Below are positions 31,197-41,265 of a stretch of DNA of 64,000 bases, piece after piece. The notes under the pieces are model-generated. The model did not search any database. It worked only from the letters and a program-made list of their open reading frames with translations, and was not told the origin of the DNA. Both the position numbers and the translations under genes were made by a program. The stretch comes from Adiantum capillus-veneris (taxonomy: Eukaryota > Streptophyta > Polypodiopsida > Polypodiales > Pteridaceae), in contig CM043971.1 of the NCBI GenBank assembly GCA_014529385.2, forward strand, positions 27,692,769 through 27,756,768, given 5' to 3'. How positions within the stretch are numbered: position 1 is the first letter of the stretch; every line of letters begins with the position of its first letter.

Positions 31197-33340
31197 GAGG
31201 CCCCCAAACTTGCCCTTGTCGTGCTTTCTACCTGTACCGTGTAGTCAAACTCTTGCAGACGAACTAGCCATTTAGTAATTCTAGCAGACATATCCATGTG
31301 TTGTACAACATAGGGAAATATTTCATCCGTGGTTAGAATCACAAATTGCTTAGGCAGCAAATATGACCTAAACTTTGTAGTTACAAATCTAAGAGCTAGG
31401 ACTAAGTGTTCCACATGGGTGAAACCTTTCTCTCCTGCTGTCATCATTCGACTAGAGAAGTAGATTGGCCTCATGAAAGATGTCGTCGTATCCTTTTGGA
31501 GTAGCACAGCCCCCAACGAGTCATCACCAACACTTGAGGTGACATAGAATTTTTCATCCCACATAGGTGGTGAGATAGTTGGCAGAGTGGCTAAGACCTC
31601 CTTTACCTTGTTGTAGTAATGTTCGCTTTCCTTGTCCCAAGTGAAAGTTGATCTTTGAGTGAGTTGCTGCAGTGGTAGAACAAGTTGTGATAGTAGATGT
31701 ATGAATCTACTTAAGTACCTCACCTTCTGTAAAAAAGAGACCAGTTGACGTGCGGTCATTGGTGAAGGTAGGGCTATGAGTGCGGACACCTTACTTGGGT
31801 CGGCGTTGATACCTTTTGCTGAAATTTCATGGCCTAGTAGAATGACTTTACTCTCCCCAATGTGGCATTTTTCCACATTTAATTGCCCACCTAGGCTCTG
31901 CAACCTAGCTAAACCTTCAGTTACCTTTTCTAAATGTGAAATGCGGGAGCTATATATACAAAAATCATCAATGAACACTCTTATGGATGTTCCAAAGAAC
32001 GGTTGAAAAACATATGTGACATATCTTTGGAATGTGGAAGGTGCATTTATGAGACCAAATGGCATAACCCTATATGCAAAACAACCCCATGGCGTGATAA
32101 AAGTGGTTTTTAGCTGATCTTCCAAGGCTATGCGTATTTGAAAGTATCCAGAATAACCATCACAGACGGTATAGCATTCAAAACCCGCTACTTCATTCAG
32201 AGTTTCATCCAAGAAAGGGAGAGGAAAGTGGTCTCTCTTTGTAGCTGCATTTAGTGGTTTGTAGTCAACACAGACCCTCCACTTACCATTCTTTTTAGGC
32301 ATCACCACTACGGGTGACACCCATTCTGAGTTTTCTACAGGATAGATGAATCCCACCTCCAGCAATTTCCTTACCTCGGCCAAGAGTGCCTTTTCTTGTA
32401 TGACCCCCAGTCGTCGTAGCTTTTGCACAACTGGTTTTACCCCTTCCTTCAGCTTAATATGATGTTCCACCACTGTAATGCCTGTGATTCTTTCATAGTT
32501 GTCAATGAATAGGTTAGGAAATCCCATCAACATTTGCAAAAAACTATCTTTCTCCTCAAGTGTTAATTCCGTAGACAACATACCCTTCAACCTACTTCCT
32601 CCTAGGCCAGGTGATTTGCTTTCCTCTTCATTGGGTTGCCCTTTTGGTGATGGATCACCAGTTGTGCTTACCCTTTGTGGATCCTTCATAATGATACCCA
32701 TCACATCAATGGAACTGTCACTTTCGTCGGTGGATGTGGTCTCCTCCTCAGAACTAGAAGATTCGCTAGTGGTTTCATCTGCCGATGTTTCCAGATTCAT
32801 TTGCTTCTGCTTGCCAATCCTCATGTCGTAGTAGATTGTCTCCCCTTTCTTACCAGTCATGCGTAGAAGTCCAATACCGTACTCTTGTTTTGCCTTCATG
32901 GCCATCAACCATGGCCTTCCCAAAATTAGTGGATAGCCCTCCCCCTTAGTAGGCATTACAAAAACATCTACCTCTACCTCAGTGTTGAAAGCTTTGATTT
33001 TCACGGCACTTACCACACCCACACACTTTACTTTTGCGTTGTTTGCCATCTTTGCCTTGCATGGAGAAGGCCTGTCAACCTCGAGCCCTAATTGAAGCAT
33101 CATAGCTTCGCTCATTACACAGATTTGTGCACCTCCATCAATGTAGGTGTTTCCAACCCTCTTTCCTTTTATGTTTACGTCGACAATTGGAAGGATGTCA
33201 TCCATGTTGCATCCTGAAATTGCTCCTTCTACCTTTGTTTTGGAGCATCTTGTACTTACCATTTTAGACCATTGTCGCCTTACTTTAGGTACAAGATGTA
33301 GCAGTTGTGGCCATGTAATCTTCGGTCCTTGCTCTGCCAA
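31193..33340 (-). pseudogene. E1 protease, reverse transcriptase and RNase H
   Basis: A long open frame of 715 codons. The protease has NTYIDGGAQICVMSEAMM and GYPLILGRPWLM near residues 90-180, with the Tat-type DGGA instead of DSGA. RT has WRVCVDYKPLNAATKRD, LDETLNEVAGFECYTV, VMPFGLINAPSTFQ and the catalytic FIDDFCIYSS (near residue 455). RNase H follows (FYVTSSVGDDSLGAVLLQ, YLLPKQFVILTTDEIFPY). The acidic DESDSS-rich linker lies between protease and RT. Compared with E2, Gag and protease should be in one frame; here a one-base shift near 33,340 separates them. The domains look intact apart from the junction shifts. Confidence 0.9.
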
Positions 33341-34581
33341 TCCAATGTTAGATCATAGGGCTTAGAACTTTCCCCTAGCTGGAAGTCGGTGATGCCCAAT
33401 TTCCGTCGTGGCCTGGATGGCCTCTTGCTAGTTTCTCCTCTCATGCTTCTCTCATCATCTGATTGTGTAGCTTTCTCCCTCCTAGCTCTTTTCACAGTCA
33501 TGGCTTCAAGTGCTTCTAAAAAGGTTACCTTCTCCTTACCCTTGTCCCTCTCCTTTGCTCTGTGTGGATCCACTATTATGGCTTTTCCTTTCTCTTCTAG
33601 CCTTATGATGTTTACAAGGCGATCAGGTGGTGGGGCTGATGGAAGAGGTGGGATGGATGCTTGTAGTGGTGTCTGGGGTGGACGTAGAATTTTTGTTGGT
33701 GGGGGTGGTGCTCGGGGTGGGGGCGTTCTTTCTCTAGGGGGTGACAATTGGTTCCTCCTACCTCCTCTATTATAGTTTTGTCGTGGTTTGGGACAGTAGT
33801 ACATACCGTGACCGTCTTCTCCGCAGTTGTAGCAATGATACTCCCTGTTTTGTCGTCATGCTCTTCCAGGGTCTTGATCTCTTTCTTGACTCCTCCCTTG
33901 TTGTATTAAGTGGACAGACAAATTCTGCAGTTGGTCAGTAATATGGGCCAACATATCTTGTTGGTCATCTCTTACCCCAAGAGCCGGTGGTGGTGGTGGA
34001 ATGGTGGTTGTCGTAGTTGCTGGTCGACGTGAGGTTCCTGATTCTGTTGACTCGGTTTCTTTGGCTTTCATTTGCAGCTTCTTGTCTTTAAGGCGAGCAA
34101 TCTCAACGGCTAACTCGTACGCAGCCGGGAATCTACCTTTCACCTTCTCCTTGAGAAGCGGCCATAAGCCATGCGTGAACCGATCTTTTTTTAGGAAATC
34201 GGGTGCGGCTTCCCTCCTTGCCAGTGACTCAACCCACCGTTCCCACAAATCCACAAATTTGGACTCATAGGTGGCATATTCTAAAAGACCCTCCTGCTTC
34301 AAGTCTCTCAACTTGTCCCACAACTTTTCTGAAGTGGTACCTCCCCCAAAGCGCCTTTTAAAAGCAGTTTTTTAGGGTTCTTAGTCATCCTTGGTTGCTT
34401 GTGGAAGTGCATTGTACCATGATCCAGCTTCTAGCTTCATGAGATGCTTAAAGATTCTAACCCGGGATTCATTCGTATCTTTGTTGCTCACTACACATGC
34501 TACTTCAAAGTCATCTAGGAAGTCTGTTACCAAATCCTCCCCCTTCTTTCCTTTAAATGTTGGAAATGCTACACTTGCCAT
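33280..34581 (-). pseudogene. E1 Gag with three in-frame stops
   Basis: Starts MASVAFPTFKGKKGEDLV at 34,581. The capsid-like part includes FLDDFEVACVVSN, GSWYNALPQATKDD, then two TAA stops, then FGGGTTSEKLWDKLRDLKQE, LARREAAPDFLKKDRFTHGL and FPAAYELAVEIARLKDKKLQ. A TGA precedes the zinc knuckle CYNCGEDGHGMYYC (CX2CX4HX4C). A Pro-rich stretch follows, then a basic region up to the protease frame. Everything lies in one frame, so only three stops separate it from a complete Gag. Gag would form the particle that packages element RNA. Confidence 0.85.
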
Positions 34582-34664
34582 GATTACTGAGAGAGAGCTA
34601 GAAAGACACACTGCTTAACTTGCAAAAGTTTTTTTCTTCTTTACAAGGAGGCGTGTATACCCTC

Positions 34665-35363
34665 TTATACTAGGACATAGATTAAAACTTCAAACGGTAC
34701 ATTGCCTTGTACCAAAGGTAAGACAAATGGTTGATCTGATGCCAGAACCTCAAAAAATCGCTCCCCACCCAGCATGGTGTCAATGACGTGCTGGTAGTGA
34801 GCCTTCAAATCCAATATTACCTTGATTGAGCGTACACGTGTTGGTATGTGGTATCTGTCTTGAGGTAGATTGTACTGATTCATGTGAAGCTTAGAGGTGC
34901 TTAGTCACTGTCCAAGCTTGTGGGAGAGGGTGGTGTTCTTTCCTGAAACAAACTCAGTAGATCCCTAGTTTCTCTAGTAAGAGTGTGAGCCAATGATTCC
35001 GTTATTTGTGCTGCAGTATTAGGTGCGACTTGAAAACTGACTGTGATAATTACCTCGGTGACTTGAGTTACCCGATTCTCAAAGTAGAATAGTGTTGATT
35101 CTCTATTGTGTAGAGCTCCTTCCATTTTGTTGTGGGTTGGTTGTAGGTTGCGGACATGGTTTCGACCTTCTCCTTCTTCTTCTTGGCACTTGGCCTATGT
35201 ATATCCACTGGGTTTGGCGTGTTGGTTGACTCTCCCACTGCAAATCGATTACCGTTGCGCCTGGCACTCGAGCTTCGATGGAGATGTGGAGTTCTTCTAG
35301 TTGTGCTTGGAGCTCTTCTTCTTCTGTCGTCCAATTAGCAAATCCTGCTAGCCATTCATCCAT
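34665..35363 (-). pseudogene. E1 leader frames between primer site and Gag
   Basis: Between LTR and Gag are broken frames: 35,363-35,103 (MDEWLAGFANWTTEEEELQA), a shifted continuation 35,125-34,901 (LYTIENQ-like start, FENRVTQVTEVIITVSF, QERTPPSPTSLDSD) and 34,883-34,665 (DRYHIPTRVRSIKVILDLKA). They look like remnants of a coding leader with predicted coil. I cannot name a domain. Some Tat/Ogre elements have an extra ORF before gag, which this could represent. Confidence 0.4.
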
Positions 35364-35416
35364 TCACAATAGTTTAAGGGTTTCAGTCTTGTAAACTGAA
35401 GGGTTTCATGAAAAGA

Positions 35417-35436
35417 TCCTCCGTGGGGGCACCAAA
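35417..35436 (-). promoter_or_regulatory. E1 primer binding site
   Basis: Directly after the CA end of the 5' LTR, the minus strand reads TTTGGTGCCCCCACGGAGGA. E2 has the closely related TTTTGGTGCCCGCCACCGAG in the same place. The priming tRNA was not identified. Confidence 0.55.
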
Positions 35437-35646
35437 TGACGGGAGCAAAGCGAACCCCGAACCCCCGACGGCCTCTAAAACACCGGGGACCGAATAGCGC
35501 GCCTCGAGCCTGTCATGGTAAAGCAAACAGGGGCACCACCTAGCTTCAGCGGCTAGGACGCAAACAACACACCACCATAACAAATTTTTCATCCAAGAGA
35601 GATGGATGCTTGGGAGTAATGATGAAGAGGAAAGGGAACGAGATCA

Positions 35647-35681
<35 letters not shown>

Positions 35682-36998
35682 GGGAGGGGGTATAGCGGCT
35701 TAGTACTTAGGCACCACAAAAGGATGGCGAATCCGCACACCCTTCACACATACACAAGCTCACTCCAAAACACAAGACTAGGTGGCGATTCCGCACACCT
35801 CACATGGGAAAATCATTGCAATAAAAATATACTCATAAAACCTCAAGCTTTATTTAGAGAATAAGGCGATGAAATGGGGAGCATAGGGTAGGGGAATGAG
35901 AAGGGAGAAAGTGGTAGAGCACATGGCGGATAGGTGGGAGTTGATGGCGAAGACTTGCACGAGGGTTATGGCCATCATCCTTCATTTAGTTGCCCTTCAT
36001 CTTCCATAGCCCAAGGGTGTAGAGGTCATGCTCAAGACGAGCATGGTGATTGCGGTGATGGTGATGGTGTGGGTGTGTGTGTGTGTGCACTAGGCACACA
36101 CAGTGCATAGTGTACTCTTTGGTGATGGTGTGTGTGTTTTTGTGTGATGGTGACCCCTCTTTATATAGGGGGGGAGGGGGGGAGAAATTCTAGAATTTAG
36201 AAATGAAGAAATCATTATCTACATAGGCCATGTGACGTGGGCCCCACTTGTCTGGCTGTGTGTATATGTGCCAAAACAGCAGTCTCATGAAAGAGAGACT
36301 AAGAGAGAGAGATGGGTTGATAAAAAAAAGTGAGAGGTGACATGGAGAATAAAGTAATTACAAGAGGGGAGAGAGGGGAGTGTGCTGAGAGGTGAATCTG
36401 TGTGCAGATGTGTGTGAACACAAGAAAAATCAGGTAACCACCGGGTGGGGATGGGTCTGTGGACACCTTTTTCAGTGAAACTGAGTGTGTGTGTCGGGGG
36501 GAGGTTATTTAGCTACAAGACAAGAGACATGGCGCCCTTTAGAGAGAGAGGGGGGTATTTGGGTCATGGGATATGATAGGAGAGAGAAAGAGGGGGTGGG
36601 GTATACTATTTTGGAAGATAGGGTAAGTTGCATGTGAGTTAGGGTGCATTATTGGTGAGTTATAATGCATTATTGGTGAGAGGTGGGGTAGCTTGAGGGG
36701 AGAGAGAAAGGAGAAATGACAAGGGGAAGAGAGAGGGGGTTGAACTTTTGAGTGGAGGAGAGGAAAAGGGACACCCGGCGGGGCAACAGTGAAGAAAAGG
36801 AGGCAAGGTGGGGATGGGCTACCCCGCAGGCATGAGGTGGCCTATTTTACCTTTCTTATATATTTACATAATCATACATTATTTTTTTTCTTACTTTTTC
36901 CAATGCCTTTTATCACTCCCTCCATAAGAGGGGGTTTTCATGGGGTGGGGACGAGAGAAGAGGGGTATGGGAGCTTGGCTTGTGAAAAGCCCCCATCA
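35437..36998 (-). mobile_element. E1 5' LTR
   Basis: About 1,562 bp. On the minus strand it starts TGATGGGGGC and ends CTCCCGTCA, giving inverted ends TGAYGGG/CCCRTCA. Its right edge falls exactly where E2 coding sequence (HYLLPKP) stops, and its left edge is next to the primer site. It contains GA-rich and GT-rich runs (35,648-35,678; 36,060-36,140), TATATAGGGGG near 36,172 and many GAGAGAG stretches, but no gene. The 3' LTR is outside the window, so the limits rest on ends and context only. Confidence 0.7.
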
Positions 36999-38271
36999 AT
37001 GGTTTAGGGAGAAGGTAGTGCCTAAACCCTTTACATGCATAAATCACACTCACCATGATGAGCTCCACCTCGGTGTAGCCTCTTTCCACCTCTAGCTTCA
37101 CCCTACTAGCACAATAGATAGGCTTCTTGTAGTGGGAGTTGTTACCTCTTTGAAGAAGCATAGCTCCAATGGCATCCTCACCTACTGATGGATTCACATA
37201 AAACTCCTTATCCCAATTAGGATCTTGCATAGCAGGAAGAGAACCAAGAACCTCTTTGATACCTTGAAAAACCTCTTTACATTCATTTGTCCATTGTAGA
37301 GGATCCAACCTTGCTACTTGTTGTAGAGGATAAAGAAGTTGAGAGGACAAAGGAATGAACCTTGCCATATACTTCACATTTTGAATGAAAGTAGAAAGTT
37401 TCTTTGTATCTTTAGGTGATGGGAGGAGCACCAAAGCCTTCACTTTGTCAGGATCCGCTTCAATCCCATTCTCTGAGATCATATGCCCCAAAAACTTCAC
37501 TCTTGGTTGAGCAAGATGACATTTCTTTGGGTTGAGTTGACCTCCACTTTCATCATATTGCTTTAACTCCATCCCAAGCTTTACAAAATGATCCTTTCTA
37601 GAGCTATAAACACAAAAGTCATCAATAAGATCCTTCACAAACTTGCCAAGAAAGGGAGAGAACACCTTATTGACGCGCTTTTGATACCACGCACAGCCAT
37701 TCATAAGACCAAAAGGAAGCACACAATAACAAAATCATCCCCATGGTGTGATAAATGTGGTCTTCTTTCGATCTTTTAAAGCCAAGGTGAGCTGAAAATA
37801 TCCAGAGAATCCATCACATACACTATACCTCTCATGCCCTGCAATAGAATCAAGTATGTCATCTATGAAAGGAAGAGGGTATGGATCCCTCTTCATGGCT
37901 GCGTTTAGAGGCTTAAAATCAACACATATCCTCCACTTTCCATCCTTCTTGGGTGTGACAACAACAGGACTCACCCATTCTGCAGTACTCACAGGACATA
38001 TGAAACCTGCTTCAAGAAGCTTGTCTACCTCTTCCTTTAGAGCATTAAGTTGTACCTGTCCCATTCTCCTTAGCTTTTGGCGTACGGGATGAGATCCTTC
38101 CTTGATTGGAATGTGGATTTCCTCTCCCTTAAAGCCTCTAATTTCCTCATAAGAAGTGATGAATAAATGGGGAAATTGTTGTATCATATGTAGGTACTCA
38201 CCCTTCTCATGACTAGTCAAGTCGGGAGACAACATACCTTGTATCAGCTCCTGTTTGACATTAGGTTGCAC
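36999..38271 (-). pseudogene. E2 reverse transcriptase and partial RNase H
   Basis: Upstream part 38,271-37,735 has VSPVVVTPKKDGKWRICVDF, KPLNAAMKRDPYPLPFIDDI and TTFITPWG, then a TGA at what should be a Cys codon (WGCF). It continues in the same frame through CVLPFGLMN, DLIDDFCVYSSRKDH (catalytic IDD), FLGHMISENGIEADPDKVKA, AMLLQRGNNSHYKKPIYCAS and CKGFRHYLLPKP. There E2 ends at the E1 LTR; the residues after PKP (LMGAFHKPSS...) come from the LTR and are not RNase H. Confidence 0.85.
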
Positions 38272-38289
38272 TTTGGGTTGAATTAGATC

Positions 38290-39279
38290 TTAAATTTGCT
38301 CATAAGGACCAGAGATATCCTCATTCTCCATAAGACCAAGAAATCTTTGTTTCTCATCATGCTCTTCTTCAAGAAACAAAGAGGAAACGTCTAGATCGCT
38401 ATCGCTGCTATCTTCCACTTCACTGCCATCATAACCATTGTCTTCTTCCTCACTTGAGTACCATTCTTCATCACTTTTCTCATCAAAATCAGCATCCAAA
38501 TATTTCTTGCTAGCCATGTCAAACCTCTTCTTATCACCCCTTCTATTGTAGAGAGTGATGGTACCATGTCCCCAATCCTGTACAGCTTTGGTTGCCTGTA
38601 ACCATGGTCTTCCAAGGATGAGAGGGAAAGCACCAATACCCGCGGGCATAACATGGAAATTGACCAGCGCTTTAACATCAAATACATCCACCTCCAAGTC
38701 CTTTACAACTCCCAAGCACCTCACTCTTGATTGGTTGGCAAGCTTTATGCAAAAACCTAAATTCTTCACCATGTTGAGTCCCAACTTTGATACACAAGCT
38801 TGAGTAATAACACATACCTGTGCACCTCCATCAATATAAGCCTCTCCAATGCACTTTCTCTTATGCCATGCATCCATAGTAGGGCATATATCAGGTAGCT
38901 CATTCAAAGATAGGACTCTCATTGAACCCCTTGCAGGCTCCTTCTTCATGGGGTTGATTACGTGCTTCCATTGCCTCTTTAACCTGGGACACATCTCCAT
39001 GAGTTGCCCAAAGGTAGCATCAGCCTTTCTACCCACCAAATCAGCCCTTAAACTATAATTTGGTTGCCCTTCTCCCAAAGGAAAGTCGGATGCATTGTAA
39101 TGTTGCCTGGGTTTTCTCTTCTTCTTCTCTTTACCCGTACCTGTTTCAACCTGTTTCCCTCTTTTATGGCTGGGACTTGCATCACTCATATCATGATCTC
39201 TCGCAACCCTCTTACCTACAGGCATGACCATAGCTCCCAAATCATCCTCTTTCTTCTCCAAACAGATTATGCCTACCAC
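38290..39279 (-). pseudogene. E2 protease region
   Basis: Holds the retropepsin motif GEAYIDGGAQVCVITQA and GAFPLILGRPWLQATKAVQD, followed by an acidic linker (FDEKSDEEWYSSEEEDN). In frame with RT, separated by one TAA after YEQI. It overlaps the end of Gag by 7 bases in another frame; the change occurs at a run of nine A (GGGAAAAAAAAAGTGG, minus strand). In E1 the same passage is continuous, so an indel in the run is likelier than programmed frameshifting. Confidence 0.85.
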
Positions 39280-40268
39280 TTTTTTTTTCCCTTTTCTTCT
39301 GCTGTCAAACCACTTGGTCCTGCTTCCCCTTTGATCTCAATACCATAATCTTGAGCTTGAAGAGGAATCTGTGGAGGAAGAGGAAACATGTCACCACCCA
39401 TTCTCTTTGGCTTGTCACATTGAGGGCTTTTATGACCCCATTCACCACAATTGTAACATTGAAACATATCCCCTCTTCCAGCCATGCCTCTTCCTCTACC
39501 ACCTGTATAACCCTCATTGCTTCCATAACCACGTCCATATCCATAGCTTTGACCTCTTCCACCTCCCGTCATATGCACACTAAGATTCTTCATAAGACCT
39601 ACAACTTCTTGCATCTCCTTGCGAAAAGCATTCACATCATGAGAAGCTTGTTGATCATAACCTGGCTCCCTGATGAGAACCCTTGGTTGCTCTACCGCTT
39701 TCACTTCAACCTTTGGCTCGACATTGATTCCAAGTTGATGAAGACGCTCTGCTTTCCACTCCTTATTCTTTGCAATTTCAACTGCCTCCTCAAAGGTCCT
39801 TGGCTGCTTGAGCTCTACCTTCAAGCGTAGGTTACTCTTCAAACTTGCAAGAAACCTGTCCTTCTTCAACATGGCTGGAGGAATTTCAGCCCCCAAATAT
39901 GTACACCACTTTGTCCATAGCGCATTGAATGCCTTCACAAAGTCTTCTATGGTCTGGCCTTCACCCTGTACCAAGCCTTGAATGGACTGCCATACCTTTT
40001 GTGGGTCTTCCACCTGTTGAAAGTGTGTAAGAAAAGCATGCCTTACCATTTTCTAAGTTATAACTTGAGGAGGTTGGGCTGATTGTAGTTCCTTTTCGTA
40101 GCCTTCCAACCATTCCCTAGCACCTCCCTTCAAACAGAAGTAGAAGATTCGTAGCACCAACGCTGCGTCTTGCTTGTCAGCAAGAAGGCAAGCAAACTCC
40201 ATTCTCTCAATGAAACCTTTGGAACTTTCATTTGATTTCCCACTAAACTCCGGAAAATTAAACGCCAT
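39273..40268 (-). pseudogene. E2 Gag, one nonsense stop
   Basis: Starts MAFNFPEFSGKSNESSKGFI. It contains REWLEGYEKELQSAQPPQVI, a TAG at the expected Trp codon (IT-stop-KMVRHAF), QGLVQGEGQTIEDFVKAFNA and EEAVEIAKNKEWKAERLHQL. A Gly/Arg/Tyr-rich stretch (GRGQSYGYGRGYGSNEGYTG) leads to the zinc knuckle CYNCGEWGHKSPQC (CX2CX4HX4C). One stop separates it from an intact capsid plus nucleocapsid. Confidence 0.85.
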
Positions 40269-40333
40269 GTCTTCTAAAACTTGTAAACTGAAGGTAACTT
40301 GAAGCGATTCCTCGGTGGCGGGCACCAAAACAC

Positions 40334-41208
40334 TGTTGGGAAACAAGCAAACTGAAACACTTCTATAGCGATGTCACCCAAGAGCGTTGAAAGAGAACTA
40401 CAAGACACCAAAAGATTTTCAAAATCCCTTTGAAACACCACAAGTCCAATAGGAGTAGACCCTTGGGAATTTACTAGCTGTCGCCCATCCAAGAGACTAT
40501 GTCACATAGGAGGTAAACCCTGTCAAAGCACGGATTTACAGCACACGCCGACCAATGCATATGAAGACAAGGGCCTCCCCTTTCAGTACCATTGAACATC
40601 AAAAACCCACAAATTCAACATCGATTCCAAAATTCATACATACATGCCCTCCAAATCTGTCAACACACAATTTGCCACTAGGCTGCCATAGCCATAACCC
40701 TGTAGAGAACTAGTCGTAACCTGATGAGCACAACTCCAACTGGGACACTTTAAAGCTTGAGAGAAATCTTGAAAAATGACTGGCGAGAAATTGGAAGATG
40801 AACACAATTGATTCCATACGCCGCCATGAGCAAAATTGACGCAAACAGAAAGCTATCCCAGCACGACTACACGTAGAGAAGGCTAGTCGGGGCAAAAAAC
40901 TGCATCCAAAAGCATCAAGAAGCCACAACGACCCAAAACCTACAAATTTCTGGAGTTTTGCTGAACTTTTTTAAGTTTTTACATGAGTTTAAGCTACATA
41001 TAAGTCTCACTTCAAAAAACTCACTCACGGGCACTTACAGTAGCCCGACAGCTGTCACTAGACTAGCGACTTGCAGTGCATGTACCTGTGCTTCCTAAAG
41101 CAAGCTAAAAAACCCACAAAAAGAAATCACACACACCCTTTTGACATCGGGCGTCATGTCCGTATATACAAATTTACAAAAAATGGGGTGTCAAAAATGT
41201 GCCCCACA
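40334..41208 (-). mobile_element. E2 5' LTR
   Basis: About 875 bp. The minus strand starts TGTGGGGCACATTTTTGACA and ends GTTTCCCAACA. The primer region TTTTGGTGCCCGCCACCGAG follows after two or three bases. No coding. The right flank ACGTC (41,209-41,213) should be the target duplication, with its partner outside the window. No second LTR is available to confirm the limits. Confidence 0.6.
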
Positions 41209-41265
41209 ACGTCTGATATTGCTGGCGTCAATTTTCTGAATGGACATAGATTTGAAAACCCTTTG

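Larger units (their letters stand above)
29647..36998 (-). mobile_element. E1: Tat-type gypsy element, 3' end lost to CACTA
   Basis: Minus-strand order: 5' LTR (35,437-36,998), primer site, leader frame, Gag, protease, RT, RNase H, second RNase H, integrase. The second, plant-type RNase H between the first one and integrase is characteristic of the Tat lineage (Ogre/TatII/III/Retand) of plant Ty3/gypsy. The CACTA terminus cuts the element in the integrase C-terminus. E1 itself has inserted into the RNase H region of E2. Several in-frame stops and at least two frameshifts make it non-functional. Confidence 0.85.
36999..41208 (-). mobile_element. E2: gypsy element, 3' part displaced by E1
   Basis: Minus-strand order: 5' LTR (40,334-41,208), primer site, Gag, protease, RT and part of RNase H, ending where E1 inserted. 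Similar to E1 in Gag, protease and RT (same DGGA protease, same LGRPWL and IDDFC motifs), hence also Tat-like; the second RNase H would lie beyond the insertion. Three in-frame stops and one frameshift are present. Confidence 0.8.

Noticed and set aside
32499-32831. Plus-strand frames opposite E1 pol, and similar ones opposite Gag and integrase of other elements
   Set aside because: They are antisense shadows of conserved retrotransposon domains.
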